A stretch of 26,522 nt of DNA from a bacterium. GTDB taxonomy: Bacteria; Actinomycetota; Acidimicrobiia; UBA5794; ZC4RG35. Made by a program: the position numbers and the translations under genes. Position 1 is the first letter of the stretch. The number at the start of each line of letters is the position of its first letter. The notes under the pieces were generated by a model. The model did no database searches and was not told the origin of the DNA. It saw only the letters and a program-made list of their open reading frames with translations. Where the stretch lies: NCBI GenBank assembly GCA_028819835.1, contig JAPPKR010000037.1, positions 1-26,522 of the forward strand. The letters are read 5' to 3'. Below are positions 1 to 7,130 of this stretch, piece after piece.

Positions 1-811
1 CGCGGGTGGACACGTAGTCCGCCCCCGTGGGGCGGGTCAGGAACAGCGACCCCTCCTGGGTGAGGCGCAGCGGCGCCACGGGAGGAACCGGCCCGCTGGC
101 GTTCCCGAAGGTGATCATCATCCCCCGGGGCCGAAGCACCGAGAGCCCCCGGTCGAAGGTGGCCGCCCCCACCCCGTCATAGACCACGTCGATCGGGCGG
201 GGACCGGCGATCTCCTCCACGGCGTCCCCGAAGTCGGTCTCCCGGTACAGGATGACATGGTCGGCGCCCGCACTCTCGGCCAGCCGGGCTTTCTCGGCAC
301 TCCCCACCGTGGTGAACACCTCCGCCCCGCGTCGTTTGGCCAACTGGATAAGGAGCAGCCCCACTCCCCCCGCCCCGGCGTGCACCAGCGCCCGGTCTCC
401 CTCCGAGAGCGGGAAGGTGTCGTTGGCCAGGAAGTGGGCGGTTATACCCTGCAGCAACAAACCGGCCGCCGACTCGATCTCCACACCCGGAGGCACCGGG
501 ACCATCCTCTCCGCCGGCCCCACCACCTGCTCGGCATAGGAGCCCAGGCAGGTGCTCCACGCCACCCGGTCCCCCACTTCGACCCCCTCCGCCCCCTCCC
601 CCAGTTCCCGGACCACCCCCGCGCCCTCCAACCCGGGAGTGAAGGGGAGTTCCACCGGATAGAGGCCGGTCCGGTGATAGGTGTCGATGTAGTTCACTCC
701 CGCGGCCAGCACGGTGACCAGCGCCTCTCCGGGACCCGGGCGGGGATCGGGAACCGGGCTCCACTCCATGTGGCCGGGGCCGCCGTAGTCCTCCACCCTT
801 ATTGCCTGCAT
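1..811 (-). CDS. NADPH:quinone oxidoreductase, zinc-independent MDR family (3' end outside window)
   Basis: This is a medium-chain dehydrogenase/reductase of the quinone oxidoreductase type, expected to be a soluble cytoplasmic NADPH-dependent reductase of quinones or enones. About 270 codons are present and the C-terminal end lies beyond base 1; the family is usually about 325 residues. The N-terminal GroES-like part contains AAGVNYIDTYHRTGLY and PFTPGLEGAG, both typical of quinone reductases. The Rossmann nucleotide loop AGAGGVGLLLIQLA lies near residues 142-155. The cysteine cluster of zinc alcohol dehydrogenases was not seen. The start at 811 is supported by a strong GGAGGT ribosome site at 820-815. 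The gene is divergent from the MoaD-fusion gene. The family is clear, but the true substrate cannot be told from sequence. Confidence 0.88.
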   Translation of the reverse strand, partial: MQAIRVEDYGGPGHMEWSPVPDPRPGPGEALVTVLAAGVNYIDTYHRTGLYPVELPFTPGLEGAGVVRELGEGAEGVEVGDRVAWSTCLGSYAEQVVGPAERMVPVPPGVEIESAAGLLLQGITAHFLANDTFPLSEGDRALVHAGAGGVGLLLIQLAKRRGAEVFTTVGSAEKARLAESAGADHVILYRETDFGDAVEEIAGPRPIDVVYDGVGAATFDRGLSVLRPRGMMITFGNASGPVPPVAPLRLTQEGSLFLTRPTGADYVSTR

Positions 812-814
812 CCG

Positions 815-841
815 ACCTCCATGTTCGGTGTTTCAAGTTTA
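815..841 (-). promoter_or_regulatory. Probable -10 box and ribosome binding site of the quinone oxidoreductase gene
   Basis: Read on the minus strand, TAAACT (841-836) fits the actinobacterial TANNNT -10 pattern. GGAGGT (820-815) lies 3 bases before the ATG codon region at 811, with GGAGGTCGG running up to it. No convincing -35 box was found. Confidence 0.35.
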
Positions 842-865
842 TCCCAGGGGTGGTGACGAGAAGCG

Positions 866-894
866 TTCGAAAGGAGGGCCACCCCGTCTAAGCT
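866..894 (+). promoter_or_regulatory. Candidate leaderless promoter of the MoaD-fusion gene
   Basis: TTCGAA (866-871) and TAAGCT (889-894) are separated by 17 bases. The -10-like box ends 7 bases before the ATG at 902, so transcription would begin at or next to the start codon. The only Shine-Dalgarno-like string, AAGGAGG at 871-877, is 24 bases upstream of the ATG and too far to serve it. Confidence 0.4.
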
Positions 895-901
895 GGTAAA
901 C

Positions 902-1894
902 ATGCCGAGAGTACGTCTTTTCGCGGGCCTGCGGGAGGCGGCGCGCACCTCGGAGTTGGAGATCGAGGGCGCCACGGTGGGCGAGGTGCTGGAAGCCGCT
1001 TCATCCCGGTTCGGAACGCAGTTCGCCGAGGGCCTGGCCACCGCCAAGATATGGCGCAACGGGGAAGAAGTGGACACCGTTGCACCGGTCGGCCCCGAAG
1101 ACGAGATCGCGCTCCTCCCTCCCGTCTCGGGCGGTTCCATAGCCTTGGGAAGAGAACTGGGCTCGGGAGGCGCCGCCACCCTGGTGGTGGTGGCCGCGCT
1201 GGTACTGGGCAACTTGGTGGGGGAACAGGATCTGTGGACGCCGATCCTGGCGGCGATGGTGGGACTGTGGACCTTCGACGTGGTCGGAGCCGCATCGGAA
1301 CGGGGACACGACCTGGCGATCGGATCCCTCCTGGCGGGCCAGATCGCAGCCATGGCGCTCATCCACCTGCTGGGCCCCTCCGCCTTGCTGCCCGCCCTGG
1401 CGATGGGAGTGATTTTCCCCCTGGGCGCGGCGACGTTCGTGCCCCGGCGCCGCCACCTCACCTCCCTGGGCATAGCGGCCGGTGTGGGGGCGCTGAGTTG
1501 CGGCGCCCTGGCGTCCCTGATGCTGGCCAGAACGGTGTTCGAGCCGGGTGGTCGCACCGTCGGATTCTTCCTGCTGGTGGTAATAGGCACCATCATCCTG
1601 GCGGAGGCCGTTCGGCGGATGCGGTCCAACCGGTTGCTGAACCGCCAGAACACCGTGGTGATCGGAGTGGTGGCCCTGTCGATCATCGGAGCGGTGCTGT
1701 GGGGGTTCTCCGTCACGGACTTCCTCCTGATCGGCTTCGGACTCTCCGCCGCCTATCTGGCCGGGGAGGGCTTCGGCACGGTGCTTCGTTCCGGGCGGCT
1801 CTGGTCGAGTCCCCTGCCCGGCATCCTGTCGAGCCTGGACGGACCTCTCTGCGCCGGATTGGCGTTTTTTGCCCTGCTCACCTTGATTCTCTGA
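902..1894 (+). CDS. MoaD/ThiS-like sulfur-carrier domain fused to a polytopic membrane domain (degenerate CdsA-like)
   Basis: The protein is 330 residues. Residues 1-79 are a complete MoaD-type beta-grasp domain, from RVRLFAGLREAA to LLPPVSGG, where free-standing MoaD proteins normally end in the reactive Gly-Gly. Here the chain continues into about 250 hydrophobic residues with roughly seven or eight membrane helices. The end of the membrane part, around PLPGILSSLDGP followed by a last helix, resembles the C-terminal signature of CDP-diacylglycerol synthases, but most of the charged catalytic residues of that signature are missing. Inference: the Gly-Gly is internal, so sulfur carriage or protein conjugation would need cleavage after it; otherwise the domain may only bind partners. 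The ATG start has no close ribosome site but sits right after a TANNNT box. The MoaD part is firm; the membrane part is tentative. Confidence 0.7.
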   Translation: MPRVRLFAGLREAARTSELEIEGATVGEVLEAASSRFGTQFAEGLATAKIWRNGEEVDTVAPVGPEDEIALLPPVSGGSIALGRELGSGGAATLVVVAALVLGNLVGEQDLWTPILAAMVGLWTFDVVGAASERGHDLAIGSLLAGQIAAMALIHLLGPSALLPALAMGVIFPLGAATFVPRRRHLTSLGIAAGVGALSCGALASLMLARTVFEPGGRTVGFFLLVVIGTIILAEAVRRMRSNRLLNRQNTVVIGVVALSIIGAVLWGFSVTDFLLIGFGLSAAYLAGEGFGTVLRSGRLWSSPLPGILSSLDGPLCAGLAFFALLTLIL

Positions 1895-1897
1895 AGG

Positions 1898-1918
1898 CGC
1901 CCCACCATTAGCGGGGCG
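1898..1918 (+). terminator. Short GC hairpin between genes
   Basis: CGCCCC (1898-1903) and GGGGCG (1913-1918) form a 6-bp stem with a 9-base loop just after the stop codon at 1894. There is no T tract, so its role as a terminator is only possible. Confidence 0.25.
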
Positions 1919-1925
1919 AAACCTT

Positions 1926-1931
1926 TAACCT
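1926..1931 (+). promoter_or_regulatory. -10-like box at leaderless distance before the M23 peptidase gene
   Basis: TAACCT ends 7 bases before the ATG at 1939, the same geometry as seen before the MoaD-fusion gene. There is no Shine-Dalgarno sequence directly before this ATG and no clear -35 box. Confidence 0.35.
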
Positions 1932-1938
1932 ATCCGAC

Positions 1939-3144
1939 ATGGGAAGATCGGAGCGCATTCCAGCCGTTCTGGTCCTGGTGCTGATACTCATGGGAACCGG
2001 TGGAACGCTGTTCTCCGTGGCGCAGGAGGAGGATGAGGAACAGGCGCCGGCTGAAATAGAGAGGAGTGAGGTGGATGAGGCGTGTGCAGCTTCCCGCGGG
2101 CAGTTGGCCGTGTACGAAGGCGCATTGGATCTCTTCCATGAGGCGACCGCCGAGTGGGACATCGTACTGGAGGACATCGAAATCGCCCGGGGGCGCGCCG
2201 ACGTGGCGGAATCGTTGGCGGCCCGCAAAGCGGAAGAGGTCGAAGTGCTGCGCGCCGACCTGGAGGAGGCCGCCATCCAGATCTACATGCAGCAGGGCGT
2301 TCTGGCCCTGACGCCCTTCCTGGGGGAGACCCCCGGTGACCTGATAGTCGGCCGGCACTACCTGGAGACCGGCACCGAGACGAAGGTGGCCGACATCAAC
2401 AACTACCTCAGCTCCCAGCGAGACCTGAACCTCCACCGCGAGGAAATCGCCGCCCTCGAGGCCGAACTGTTGGAGTTGGAAGACCAGAACCAGAACTGGG
2501 CGAGACAGTTGGCGCTGGCGACCGCCGACCAGCACGCCGCCTGGGAGGACCTTGACGACGAATGCCAGGACCTGGTCAGAGAATGGGAGGCGCAGGAGGC
2601 GCGCAAGAGGGCCGAGGAGGCCCGCCGCAGAGCAGAGGAGGCGGCGCGGAGAGCGGCGGAGAGGGCAGCCGAGGCGCGGCGCCGCGAGCAGGCCCGCATC
2701 CAGGCCGCGGCTCTCGCCTCACGCCAGGGCCAGGGGATCGGCCCGATACCCGGGCTGGTGTGCCCCTTCCCGGGATCGGCGTTCGTGGACTCCTGGGGGG
2801 CGCCCCGCTCGGGAGGGAGGAGCCACCGGGGGGTCGACATGTTCGGCCCCAGGGATGCTCCCCTCTACGCAACGGCAAGCGGGGAGATCACGATAACCAA
2901 CGGCGGCCTGGGAGGAAGGGGCCTTTGGATTCACTCCGACACCGGGGTTGCCTACTACTACGCTCATCTGAGCGGATGGGCGGTCAGCGAAGGAGACCGC
3001 GTGTCTGCCGGCCAGGTGGTCGGGTACAACGGCTCCACCGGCAACGCTTGGGGGGGCCTCCCCCACCTTCACCTTCAACTCCATCCCACCGGGAGGGAGG
3101 GTCCCGCCTACAACCCCTATCCGACCATCCGGGCAGCCTGCTGA
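1939..3144 (+). CDS. M23 (LytM-type) metallopeptidase with N-terminal coiled coil
   Basis: This 401-residue protein is predicted to be exported and to act on peptidoglycan, either as an endopeptidase or as an amidase activator of the EnvC/NlpD kind. Residues about 8-28 form a hydrophobic signal or anchor segment. A long charged helical region (about 35-265) contains heptad-like patterns and an Arg/Glu/Ala-rich stretch (about 213-255), fitting a coiled coil. The catalytic domain fills about 275-401 and keeps the zinc residues: H296 and D300 in SHRGVD, H343 in YYYAHLSG, and H376/H378 in PHLHLQLH. An intact HxH suggests an active enzyme rather than a degenerate activator. It lies 3 bases upstream of the acyltransferase gene, suggesting one transcript. 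Family assignment is firm; the exact bond cut is unknown. Confidence 0.88.
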   Translation: MGRSERIPAVLVLVLILMGTGGTLFSVAQEEDEEQAPAEIERSEVDEACAASRGQLAVYEGALDLFHEATAEWDIVLEDIEIARGRADVAESLAARKAEEVEVLRADLEEAAIQIYMQQGVLALTPFLGETPGDLIVGRHYLETGTETKVADINNYLSSQRDLNLHREEIAALEAELLELEDQNQNWARQLALATADQHAAWEDLDDECQDLVREWEAQEARKRAEEARRRAEEAARRAAERAAEARRREQARIQAAALASRQGQGIGPIPGLVCPFPGSAFVDSWGAPRSGGRSHRGVDMFGPRDAPLYATASGEITITNGGLGGRGLWIHSDTGVAYYYAHLSGWAVSEGDRVSAGQVVGYNGSTGNAWGGLPHLHLQLHPTGREGPAYNPYPTIRAAC

Positions 3145-3147
3145 GCG

Positions 3148-4044
3148 ATGCGCATACATCAAGACTGGAACACCGACGGGTTCGACTATCCCACCGTTGA
3201 TGATCATCTGGGTCCTTTTCCCGGCCGGGGTTTCCTGCGGTCCGTGACCCCGGAGGTGGAGTTGGTGGAGGGAGACGACGCCCTGCTGGCGCTGGAGCGG
3301 GCGGAGGAGGGCACTGTCCGGATGGCCGGTCGCTCTTCCCTGACCGACTACCACAGCCCCAGGGGCTCCCGGGTCCCCGCCCTGGTGGCCGAGTGGTGGC
3401 GACGCCGGGAGCCGGGAACCAAGCTCGAATGGGACTCCCTTCCCCGCCGCGCCGCCGGAGTGGTGGAGGAGGGACTGGCCCTGGCCGGCGCCGACCCGGT
3501 GACCGGCCAGACCGCGGTGACCGCCGTGCTGCACCTGCCCGCCACCTACACCGAGTACCTGCAGATGGTGGGCAAGAAGGAGCGCCACGAGATTAGGCGC
3601 AAGGCCAGACGCTATCACCGGGAGGTTGGGGAGGCGGTCATCCGGACCGAGCACGACCCGGGGTGGGGATTCGAGGAGTTCGTGAGGCTTCACAGGTTGG
3701 CGGCGGGGGCCAAGGGCCGGTTCATGGACGACCAGACCGAGGCCATGTTCCGCCGCCTGGCGGATCTTCCCGGATGGAGAGTCGACCTGGTGGCCGACCA
3801 GGCGGGTGAGGCAGCCGCCTGCGTGTTCGGCTACTCGGACGCGGATTCCTACTACCTGTACAACTCCTCTTTCGATCCGGCCTATTCGGCGTCCTCTCCC
3901 GGAGTGGTCCTCCTGTCCTCGATGATCGAGAAGGCGGTGAGCGAGGGCCTCTCCCGCTTCGACTTCCTGAAGGGCGACGAGACCTACAAGCGGCGCCTGG
4001 GCGCCGTCCACCGACCTCTCTACACGGTGAGTTGTCGAAAGTGA
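3148..4044 (+). CDS. FemAB/GNAT-like acyltransferase (BioF2-like acetyltransferase fold)
   Basis: The protein is 298 residues with no signal peptide, so it is probably cytoplasmic. The stretch from about 145 to 285 looks like the BioF2-like/FemAB branch of the GNAT superfamily: a basic helix KKERHEIRRKARRYHREVGE, then FVRLHRLAAGAKGRFMDD, a central strand with ACVFGYSD, the YYLYNSSFDP turn, and SRFDFLKGDETYKRRLGA near the C-terminus. These proteins transfer acyl or aminoacyl groups, often to cell-envelope precursors. The gene follows the peptidase by 3 bases and overlaps the MshA-like gene, so the three are probably co-transcribed. It is not obviously MshD, which has two tandem GNAT domains. 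Acceptor and donor cannot be read from the sequence. Confidence 0.7.
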   Translation: MRIHQDWNTDGFDYPTVDDHLGPFPGRGFLRSVTPEVELVEGDDALLALERAEEGTVRMAGRSSLTDYHSPRGSRVPALVAEWWRRREPGTKLEWDSLPRRAAGVVEEGLALAGADPVTGQTAVTAVLHLPATYTEYLQMVGKKERHEIRRKARRYHREVGEAVIRTEHDPGWGFEEFVRLHRLAAGAKGRFMDDQTEAMFRRLADLPGWRVDLVADQAGEAAACVFGYSDADSYYLYNSSFDPAYSASSPGVVLLSSMIEKAVSEGLSRFDFLKGDETYKRRLGAVHRPLYTVSCRK

Positions 4045-5261
4045 TCGCCCGGGTCGCCTTCATCTCCATGCACACATCGCCGCTCCGGAACCCCGGAGAG
4101 GGAGATGCGGGAGGCATGAACGTCTACCTCAATGAGCTCTCCACCACGATGGCGGCCCAGAACGTGGCGGTGGACGTGTTCACCCGACGGGACCATCTCA
4201 GGCTGCCGGAGACGGTGACGGTGGCGCCCGGCTACCGGGTGCATCACCTGCAGGCTGGACCTCCCTGCGCTCTCCCGATCGAATGGCAGGCGCCGCACCT
4301 GGAAGAGTTCAGCCAGGCGCTCCTCGAGCGTCTTGAAGCCGGTACGGCCCGGCCCGACCTGGTGCACAGCCACTACTGGCTCTCGGGATGGGCGGCGCTG
4401 GAAGTAAAGGAGAGGCTGGGCATCCCCATGGCCAACTCCTTCCACACCCTGGGCAGGGTGAAGGACGCCACCCGGCGGGCGGACCAGTCCCCCACCCACC
4501 CGGTGCGGATCGCCACGGAGGAGACCCTGATCTCCAGCGCAGACTGCGTGGTGGCGTCCACTCCCTTCGAGGCGGACGACCTCATGGACCACTACGGAGC
4601 GGACCCCACCAAGCTTTGCATCTCCCCTCCGGGAGTGAACCGGACCCACTTCAAGCCGGGGGACCAGGCCGAAGCCCGGAGGAGGTTGGGCCTGGGGGCG
4701 GGACCCCTGGCGTTGTTCGTGGGGAGGATCCAGGCCCTCAAGGGACCGGACGTGGCCCTGGCGGCGGTGAAGACGGTCCGCGAGCGCATACCGGATCTCC
4801 GTCTGCTGGTGGTGGGGGGGCCGAGCGGACCCGAGGGGAAGCGGGAGATGGAGGCGTTGCGCGCCGCGGCGGCCGGACTCGGCCAGGGGGCGGTCCGGTT
4901 CTATTCGCCGGTCCCCCACGACCGGCTCGGCGACTTCTACCGCGCCGCCGATGTGCTGGTGGCGCCCTCCCGCAGCGAGTCCTTCGGCTTGGCGGTGGCC
5001 GAGGCGCAGGCCTGCGGGCTGCCGGTGGTGGCCGCCCGGAGAGGTGGGCTGATGTACGTGGTGGAGGACGGAGGTTCCGGCTGGCTGGTGGACGGATGGG
5101 AGCCGGAGGGATACGCCCTCGCCATAACCAAGGTGCTGGAGGACGAGGAGTTACGGGCCGGCATGTCGGCCCGCGGGGTGGAATGGGCCCGCCAGTACTC
5201 CTGGCAGGCAACCTCCGAGCGCCTGCTGGAACTCTACCGGAGCGTGCTTTTCCACCAATGA
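4041..5261 (+). CDS. mshA: MshA-like glycosyltransferase family 4 (D-inositol-3-phosphate GlcNAc transferase type)
   Basis: MshA makes the first committed mycothiol intermediate by moving GlcNAc from UDP-GlcNAc to inositol 3-phosphate. The N-terminal signature ISMHTSPLRNPG followed by GDAGGMNVYL is typical of MshA, as is LVHSHYWLSGWAAL. The C-terminal nucleotide-sugar half shows LFVGRIQALKGPD and the family GT4 motif RSESFGLAVAEAQACG. I chose the GTG at 4041 because it overlaps the preceding TGA in a 4-base coupling (GTGA) and gives a normal-length N-terminus (406 residues); an in-frame TTG at 4032 is also possible. The gene overlaps the YbjN gene by 4 bases at 5258, matching the mshA-YbjN order of mycobacteria. 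Other GT4 sugars remain possible, but the signature match is strong. Confidence 0.82.
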   Translation: MIARVAFISMHTSPLRNPGEGDAGGMNVYLNELSTTMAAQNVAVDVFTRRDHLRLPETVTVAPGYRVHHLQAGPPCALPIEWQAPHLEEFSQALLERLEAGTARPDLVHSHYWLSGWAALEVKERLGIPMANSFHTLGRVKDATRRADQSPTHPVRIATEETLISSADCVVASTPFEADDLMDHYGADPTKLCISPPGVNRTHFKPGDQAEARRRLGLGAGPLALFVGRIQALKGPDVALAAVKTVRERIPDLRLLVVGGPSGPEGKREMEALRAAAAGLGQGAVRFYSPVPHDRLGDFYRAADVLVAPSRSESFGLAVAEAQACGLPVVAARRGGLMYVVEDGGSGWLVDGWEPEGYALAITKVLEDEELRAGMSARGVEWARQYSWQATSERLLELYRSVLFHQ

Positions 5262-5677
5262 CGGACCTCTCGGGCACCCTGACGCAGGCCATCTCCGCCT
5301 GGGTGGCGGACCCTGAGAGCGACGTGGAGTACTCCGAGGAGGTGGAGGGCCGGTGGGCGGTGAGGATGCGCCAGAGTGTCCGATCGGCCACCACCGTTTG
5401 GTGGACCGTGGGCGACCGGAGCATCATCGCCGAGGCCTACGTGCTGCCCGCCCCTCCCGCCAACCAGGCCGAGGTGTACCGGCTCTGTCTTCTGCGCAAC
5501 CATCGTCTGTGGCGATGCCACTTCGCCCTGGACCGGGAAGGAGCAGTGGTGCTGACCGGCCGGTTGGCCGCCTCGGAGGTGAGCCCGGAGACACTGGACC
5601 TGCTGCTGGGAGAGATCTACGAAGCAGTGGAACTCAGCTTCCGGCCCATGGCGATGATGGCCTTCCGGAGGCAGTGA
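5258..5677 (+). CDS. YbjN-domain protein
   Basis: This is a soluble protein of 139 residues with the alternating strand-and-helix pattern of the YbjN/type III chaperone-like fold: an N-terminal helix, then VEGRWAVRMRQS, TTVWWTVGDRSIIAEAYVLP, a Tyr/Arg-rich segment around YRLCLLRNHRLWRCHFALD, and a C-terminal helix EIYEAVELSF. The ATG at 5258 overlaps the mshA stop (ATGA). In mycobacteria a YbjN-domain gene also follows mshA directly, which supports both calls. The molecular role of these proteins is not established; a chaperone or adaptor for a neighbouring enzyme is inference. Confidence 0.72.
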   Translation: MTDLSGTLTQAISAWVADPESDVEYSEEVEGRWAVRMRQSVRSATTVWWTVGDRSIIAEAYVLPAPPANQAEVYRLCLLRNHRLWRCHFALDREGAVVLTGRLAASEVSPETLDLLLGEIYEAVELSFRPMAMMAFRRQ

Positions 5678-5721
5678 TCCGCGGAAACTCCACCAGAACC
5701 GCGAAAAGAAGGGTCCGCGGA
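5678..5721 (+). repeat. Paired 8-bp palindromes after the mshA-YbjN operon
   Basis: TCCGCGGA occurs at 5678-5685, right after the stop codon, and again at 5714-5721. Each copy is its own reverse complement, so the two can pair across a 28-base loop or act as a double protein-binding dyad. It could be a terminator for the upstream operon; no T tract follows. Confidence 0.35.
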
Positions 5722-5758
5722 GACTTGAAGGTTCCTGCTGACCGTGCCAATCCTCGTT

Positions 5759-5884
5759 AGGCACCTGGAGGAGGGCAGAGCTCTCGGAGCCTCACCAATA
5801 GGGAAGGCGGGATGGCTTCGAAGCTCTCCCCCGTCCGGGTAGCGAGAGGATGGGGCCTGCGCCCGCTTGTAGCCTTAGGTGCCT
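5759..5884 (+). ncRNA. Candidate structured leader RNA upstream of the SAM hydrolase gene
   Basis: AGGCACCT (5759-5766) and AGGTGCCT (5877-5884) are perfect reverse complements that would close a 126-base domain. Inside, GGCGGG (5806-5811) can pair with CCCGTC (5830-5835) around GCTTCGAAGC, and other short GC helices are possible. TTGAAG at 5725-5730, with AATCCT 18 bases later (5749-5754), could place a transcription start near 5760, just where the closing helix begins. It matches no riboswitch consensus that I can recall. Helices of this size also arise by chance in GC-rich DNA, so the confidence is low. Confidence 0.3.
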
Positions 5885-5916
5885 GCCTTCAGGGGTGTTT
5901 GGACGAACGGGACATC

Positions 5917-6759
5917 ATGAGTCTTCCCATCAGCTTTCTCTCAGATTTCGGAACTGACGACGAGTTCGTGGGGGTAGTCCACGGCGTGATGGCTCGGATC
6001 GCGCCGGAGTCGCGGGTGATAGACGTCAACCATCGCATCCCGGCCGGCAATGTACGGGCCGGGGCGCTGTCGCTGCTGCGGGCCGTGCAGTACCTGCCAC
6101 CCGGGGTGGTCCTGGCGGTTGTGGACCCGGGGGTGGGGACCGACCGGAGAGCCCTGGCGGTCGAGACCGCGGAGATCACCTTCGTGGGTCCCGACAACGG
6201 CCTGTTGTCGCCGGCCGTGGCGATGATGGGCGGCGCCCGGAGGATGGTCGCCCTGGAAAACCCCGACTACCGTCTCCCGTCGGTGGGACAGACCTTCTGG
6301 GGACGGGACGTCTTCGCACCGGCGGCCGCGGCCCTGGCCGCGGGGGAAGCCGACCTTTCGGAACTGGGACCGCCGGTCGGCCCCGAGGAGGTGACGCCCC
6401 TCCTCCTGCCCCTTCCGGAGTTGAGCGCCGGCAGGGTGAGCGGGGAGGCGTGGTGGGTGGACGCCTTCGGGAACGTCCAGACCAACATCGCCCCCCACGA
6501 CCTGCAGGCCGCCGGCCTGGATGACTGCCCGGAACTGTCGGTGCGCATCGGCGCGTCGGCCTACCGGATAGGTGTGGCGAGGGCCTACGCCGAGGTGGAG
6601 AGGGGAGAACTCCTGGTCCATGTCGACTCGGCGGGGCTCATGGCGCTGGCGATGCGGGAAGGGCGGGCCTGCGACCGGCTTTCGCTGTCCGAACGCATGT
6701 CGGTGGTCATGGAGAGACCACAAGACCCCACAATTGCACCACCGCCGCCGCCACGATGA
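5917..6759 (+). CDS. S-adenosyl-L-methionine hydroxide adenosyltransferase (DUF62/SAM hydrolase)
   Basis: The family splits SAM with a hydroxide ion into adenosine and methionine and is related to fluorinase and chlorinase. The N-terminus ISFLSDFGTDDEFVGVVHGV is the family hallmark (family sequences usually begin near such a TDFG motif), followed by IDVNHRIPAGNVRAGA, VVLAVVDPGVGT with the conserved acidic loop, FVGPDNGLLSP, and in the C-terminal domain VDAFGNVQTNI. I chose the ATG at 5917 (280 residues) because the frame upstream of it to 5812 shows no family sequence and overlaps the possible structured leader. The tail after residue 265 is Pro-rich and lies opposite the small minus-strand reading frame. 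Whether the preferred nucleophile is water or a halide cannot be decided here. The adenosine product may feed the same purine pool as the nucleoside genes on the right. Confidence 0.87.
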   Translation: MSLPISFLSDFGTDDEFVGVVHGVMARIAPESRVIDVNHRIPAGNVRAGALSLLRAVQYLPPGVVLAVVDPGVGTDRRALAVETAEITFVGPDNGLLSPAVAMMGGARRMVALENPDYRLPSVGQTFWGRDVFAPAAAALAAGEADLSELGPPVGPEEVTPLLLPLPELSAGRVSGEAWWVDAFGNVQTNIAPHDLQAAGLDDCPELSVRIGASAYRIGVARAYAEVERGELLVHVDSAGLMALAMREGRACDRLSLSERMSVVMERPQDPTIAPPPPPR

Positions 6760-6802
6760 TCAGCGCCAGGGCGATGATGGCTATTGCCGTGCCGGGCCGC
6801 AC
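6707..6802 (-). CDS. Possible 31-residue single-helix membrane peptide
   Basis: A GTG-started frame of 31 codons encodes MRPGT, then an unbroken run of about 18 Ala/Ile/Leu/Val residues, then QLWGLVVSP. This is exactly the layout of a one-helix membrane peptide: short charged start, helix, interfacial Trp. GGGAG lies 7 bases before the GTG, and TATGCT (6831-6826) would be a suitable -10 box. It overlaps the last 53 bases of the SAM hydrolase gene on the other strand. Against it: the reverse strand of Pro/Arg-rich GC sequence easily reads as Ala/Val, although the N-terminal half of the peptide lies outside the hydrolase gene. Function is unknown. Confidence 0.4.
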   Translation of the reverse strand: MRPGTAIAIIALALIIVAAAVVQLWGLVVSP

Positions 6803-6825
6803 TCAGTCACTCCCATGGGCCTCCC

Positions 6826-6831
6826 AGCATA
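6826..6831 (-). promoter_or_regulatory. -10-like box for the small minus-strand frame
   Basis: On the minus strand this reads TATGCT, a good TANNNT match, 24 to 29 bases before the GTG at 6802 with GGGAG in between. No -35 match was seen. Confidence 0.25.
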
Positions 6832-6842
6832 TCGGACCGTAA

Positions 6843-7118
6843 ATGGTCGGCAGGCGACGCTACCTGGTCTTCTACACCCGACCCGAGTGCCACCTGTGCG
6901 CGGAGGCGGCGCCCCGGGTGCGGCGGGCGGCTCTCTTCTGGGGCCTGGCCCTCCAGGAGGTGAACATCGACCGCCAGCCCGACATGGCGGTCGACTACGG
7001 TCTGCGCATCCCGGTGGTGGAGGACCCGGCGGGACGGGTGCTGGCCGAGGGAGAGATCGGGACCCTGGCGCTGTGGAGAGCGGCGTTCCGGGTGCGGTTC
7101 GGGCGGTCCGGCAGGTAG
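6843..7118 (+). CDS. Glutaredoxin-like thioredoxin-fold protein (DUF836 type)
   Basis: The protein is 91 residues. It opens with a strand YLVFYTRPECHLCAEA that carries the redox motif CxxC (CHLC) at the head of the first helix, as in glutaredoxins. Next comes VNIDRQPDMAVDYGLRIPVV, where the Pro after Ile is the conserved cis-proline position, then GRVLAEGEIG. It is soluble and probably a cytoplasmic thiol-disulfide carrier. It stands alone, convergent with the cytochrome cluster, 12 bases from its end. Partner and substrate are unknown; a link to mycothiol (a mycoredoxin role) is possible given mshA nearby but is not shown. Confidence 0.75.
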   Translation: MVGRRRYLVFYTRPECHLCAEAAPRVRRAALFWGLALQEVNIDRQPDMAVDYGLRIPVVEDPAGRVLAEGEIGTLALWRAAFRVRFGRSGR

Positions 7119-7130
7119 GCGCGAGCCGTA

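Noticed and set aside
799..1716. Long open frame on the minus strand opposite the MoaD-fusion gene
   Set aside because: Its Ser/Arg/Pro-rich translation matches no family and it is the reverse strand of a clear coding gene; such frames are common in GC-rich DNA.
5759..5884. Known riboswitch (SAM, M-box, cobalamin, c-di-AMP) at the SAM hydrolase leader
   Set aside because: I compared conserved core sequences from memory and none fits; it is kept only as an unnamed structure.
5812..5916. Longer N-terminus for the SAM hydrolase from the ATG at 5812
   Set aside because: The added 35 residues show no family sequence and the family normally starts close to the DFG motif; the stretch also forms part of the possible leader structure.
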